NCBI GenBank assembly: GCA_022447405.1 | Contig: JAKVCE010000027.1 | Span: 1-13,809 of the forward strand | From: Planctomycetota bacterium | GTDB taxonomy: Bacteria; Planctomycetota; UBA1135; GCA-002686595 | Length of the DNA stretch: 13,809 nt | Direction of reading: 5' to 3' | Shown: one piece after another, positions 13,401 to 13,809 of the stretch | How the letters are laid out: every line of letters begins with the position of its first letter | How positions within the stretch are numbered: position 1 is the first letter of the stretch | Program-made: the position numbers and the translations under genes | The notes under the pieces: model-generated | Told to the model about the DNA's origin: nothing | The model's database searches: none | What the model saw: only the letters and a program-made list of their open reading frames with translations

Positions 13401-13809
13401 CGCCGCATCGTGGAGGAGCGCCTCCTCTGCGCGCGCGCTGTGATCGGGTTCTGGCCCGCAGCCAGCGAGGGGGACGACCTCGTCCTCTTCACCGGCGAAG
13501 ACCGCGGCGAGGAGCTCGCGCGTTTCCCCATGCTGCGCCAGCAGAAAGAGATCCAGGGCGACCCCAGCCGCTCCCTCGCGGACTTCGTCGCCTCGCGAGA
13601 CTCTGAGCGCCAGGACTACATCGGCGGCTTCGCCGTGACCGCTGGCCTCGGCGCGGGAGAGCTCTCCAAGCAGTTCGAGGCGGAGAACGATGACTACTCA
13701 GCGATCATGGTGAAGGCCCTCGCTGACCGCCTAGCAGAGGCCGCCGCCGAGGCCATCCACGAACGCGCCCGGCACATCTGGGGCTATGGCGAGAGCGAAG
13801 AGCTCGGCA
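10458..13809 (+). CDS. metH: Cobalamin-dependent methionine synthase MetH (3' partial)
   Basis: An open frame of 1117 codons runs off the window end, about 100 residues short of the usual 1200-1230. The domains are in standard order. The homocysteine domain begins ILVLDGAMGTMIQ and carries zinc ligands Cys247 (GVNCSLGA) and Cys310-Cys311 (GGCCGTTPAH). The pterin domain starts near residue 352 with NFIMVGERTNVTGSARFRRL and has a clear SGGVSNLSFSFRG segment. The cap precedes the cobalamin domain with D754-V-H756-D-I-G, where His756 should ligate cobalt (His759 in E. coli). The reactivation domain begins near residue 930 and contains TFFFTAWELKGKFPAIL and ARAVIGFWPA. The enzyme moves the methyl group of methyltetrahydrofolate to homocysteine through methylcobalamin in the cytoplasm. 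The AdoMet-binding RxxxGY segment lies beyond the window. Confidence 0.97.
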   Translation, partial: MSATEKTLHALLQERILVLDGAMGTMIQAEELSEEDFRGDRLKDHEKDVKGNNELINLSRPEILRKIHDAFLEAGADIIETNTFSATQVAQSEYGLEHLARELNLEGARIAREAADAQTAKTPDKPRFVAGAIGPTSRTLSMSPDVENPAFRTIDFDPLKDAYVEQVTALIEGDCDMLLIETVFDTLNAKAAIVACEEAFDACGTRLPILISVAITDASGRTLSGQTLDAFLHTVLHAEPVAVGVNCSLGATDMRPYIEEVSRLSPTHTICFPNAGLPNAFGEYDEGPSVTGSLLDEFAESQLINIVGGCCGTTPAHVRRISDAVAKHQPRKPSPKAPVTRFTGMELLTITQESNFIMVGERTNVTGSARFRRLIKEEDFETAIEVALEQVRGGANILDVNMDEGMLDSEQCMTTFLRLLSGEPEIARIPVMIDSSKWSVLEAGLRATQGKCVVNSISLKEGEEDFLEKARTIRRFGAGCVVMAFDETGQADTTERKVEICERAYKILTEQADFPAEDIIFDPNILAVATGIEEHDRYALNFIEAAALIKERCPGVHISGGVSNLSFSFRGNNRVREAMHSAFLYHATKAGMDMGIVNAGQLEVYEDIPPDLLEHVEDVLLCRRSDATERLVTFAETVSGGGKERVEDLSWREGSVAERLSHALVHGITDYIEEDTEEARLAMGKPLSVIEGPLMDGMRVVGDLFGAGKMFLPQVVKSARAMKKSVGYLEPFMEDDSEGGNAQGTVVMATVKGDVHDIGKNIVGVVLGCNNYEVVDLGVMVPGNVILDTAEERGADLVGLSGLITPSLDEMVTVAKEMERRGMKQPLLIGGATTSRPHTAVKIAPTFNQPVVHVKDASLAVNVVSDLLDSERKVSFDAENRAAQAELREKHASRGNKKLRNLANAREAAFVCEWGDHALPTPGFTGAQVLEDLNLAELGRYIDWTFFFTAWELKGKFPAILEDEKYGEAARELYDNAQELLRRIVEERLLCARAVIGFWPAASEGDDLVLFTGEDRGEELARFPMLRQQKEIQGDPSRSLADFVASRDSERQDYIGGFAVTAGLGAGELSKQFEAENDDYSAIMVKALADRLAEAAAEAIHERARHIWGYGESEELG

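Noticed and set aside
2058..13809. Genome-wide recoding of TGA to Trp or Gly as an explanation for the in-frame TGAs
   Set aside because: Eleven of 13 complete genes here end in TGA, and long genes such as metH and the AtuA gene contain no internal TGA, while Trp uses TGG and Gly uses GGN throughout.

Overview
The window is high-GC DNA from a free-living bacterium with a Gram-negative type envelope: it has signal peptides and a lipobox, and its genes are tightly packed. Several gene types are common in Planctomycetota and related groups: a DUF1570-like secreted peptidase tail, a secreted protein with DxNxDGxxD loops, and a DUF309 protein. I infer that kind of lineage but cannot prove it. Eleven of the 13 complete genes end in TGA under my reading, so TGA is an ordinary stop here and the code is not globally reassigned.

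The main discovery is a minus-strand cluster at 4479-2058: a pyroglutamyl-peptidase-like gene (pcp), then two genes that make sense only if one in-frame TGA in each is read as selenocysteine (Sec, U). The first is a 115-residue ArsC/Spx-like thioredoxin-fold protein. An ATG with a perfect AGGAGG site opens it, and the TGA is codon 14, giving a UxxC motif where the family has its active-site CxxC. The second is a secreted 396-residue protein whose reading frame continues for 45 codons beyond a TGA that directly follows a Cys codon (C350-U351-G-G). Both TGAs are followed by hairpins at the distance expected of bacterial SECIS elements; the one in the secreted gene is particularly clean. A conventional gene caller would truncate both proteins, losing the N-terminal active site of one and the C-terminal 46 residues of the other. 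The window holds no Sec machinery genes.

Layout. 1-1981 (+): the end of a DUF1570-type protein and a DUF309 protein, probably one operon. 2003-2034: a convergent hairpin. 2058-4479 (-): the selenoprotein cluster. 4542-9594 (+): a serine beta-lactamase-like hydrolase, then a compact run of an AtuA-type protein, its separate C-terminal ferredoxin-fold domain, a phosphate acyltransferase, a CsaA-like tRNA-binding protein and a small lipoprotein. 9621-9915 (-): a tiny Cys-rich secreted protein with a strong intrinsic terminator. 10061-10357 (+): a stand-alone Smr domain protein. 10458-13809 (+): cobalamin-dependent methionine synthase (metH), cut off by the window end about 100 residues before its expected C-terminus.

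How the genes work together. The AtuA pair plus the acyltransferase suggest acyl-CoA or carboxylate catabolism. The two Sec genes suggest a redox pair, one in the cytoplasm and one exported, though this is inferred from position only. The remaining genes look like housekeeping or unrelated neighbours. No tRNA, rRNA, insertion sequence, CRISPR array or origin was seen, and no gene-free stretch exceeds 300 bases.
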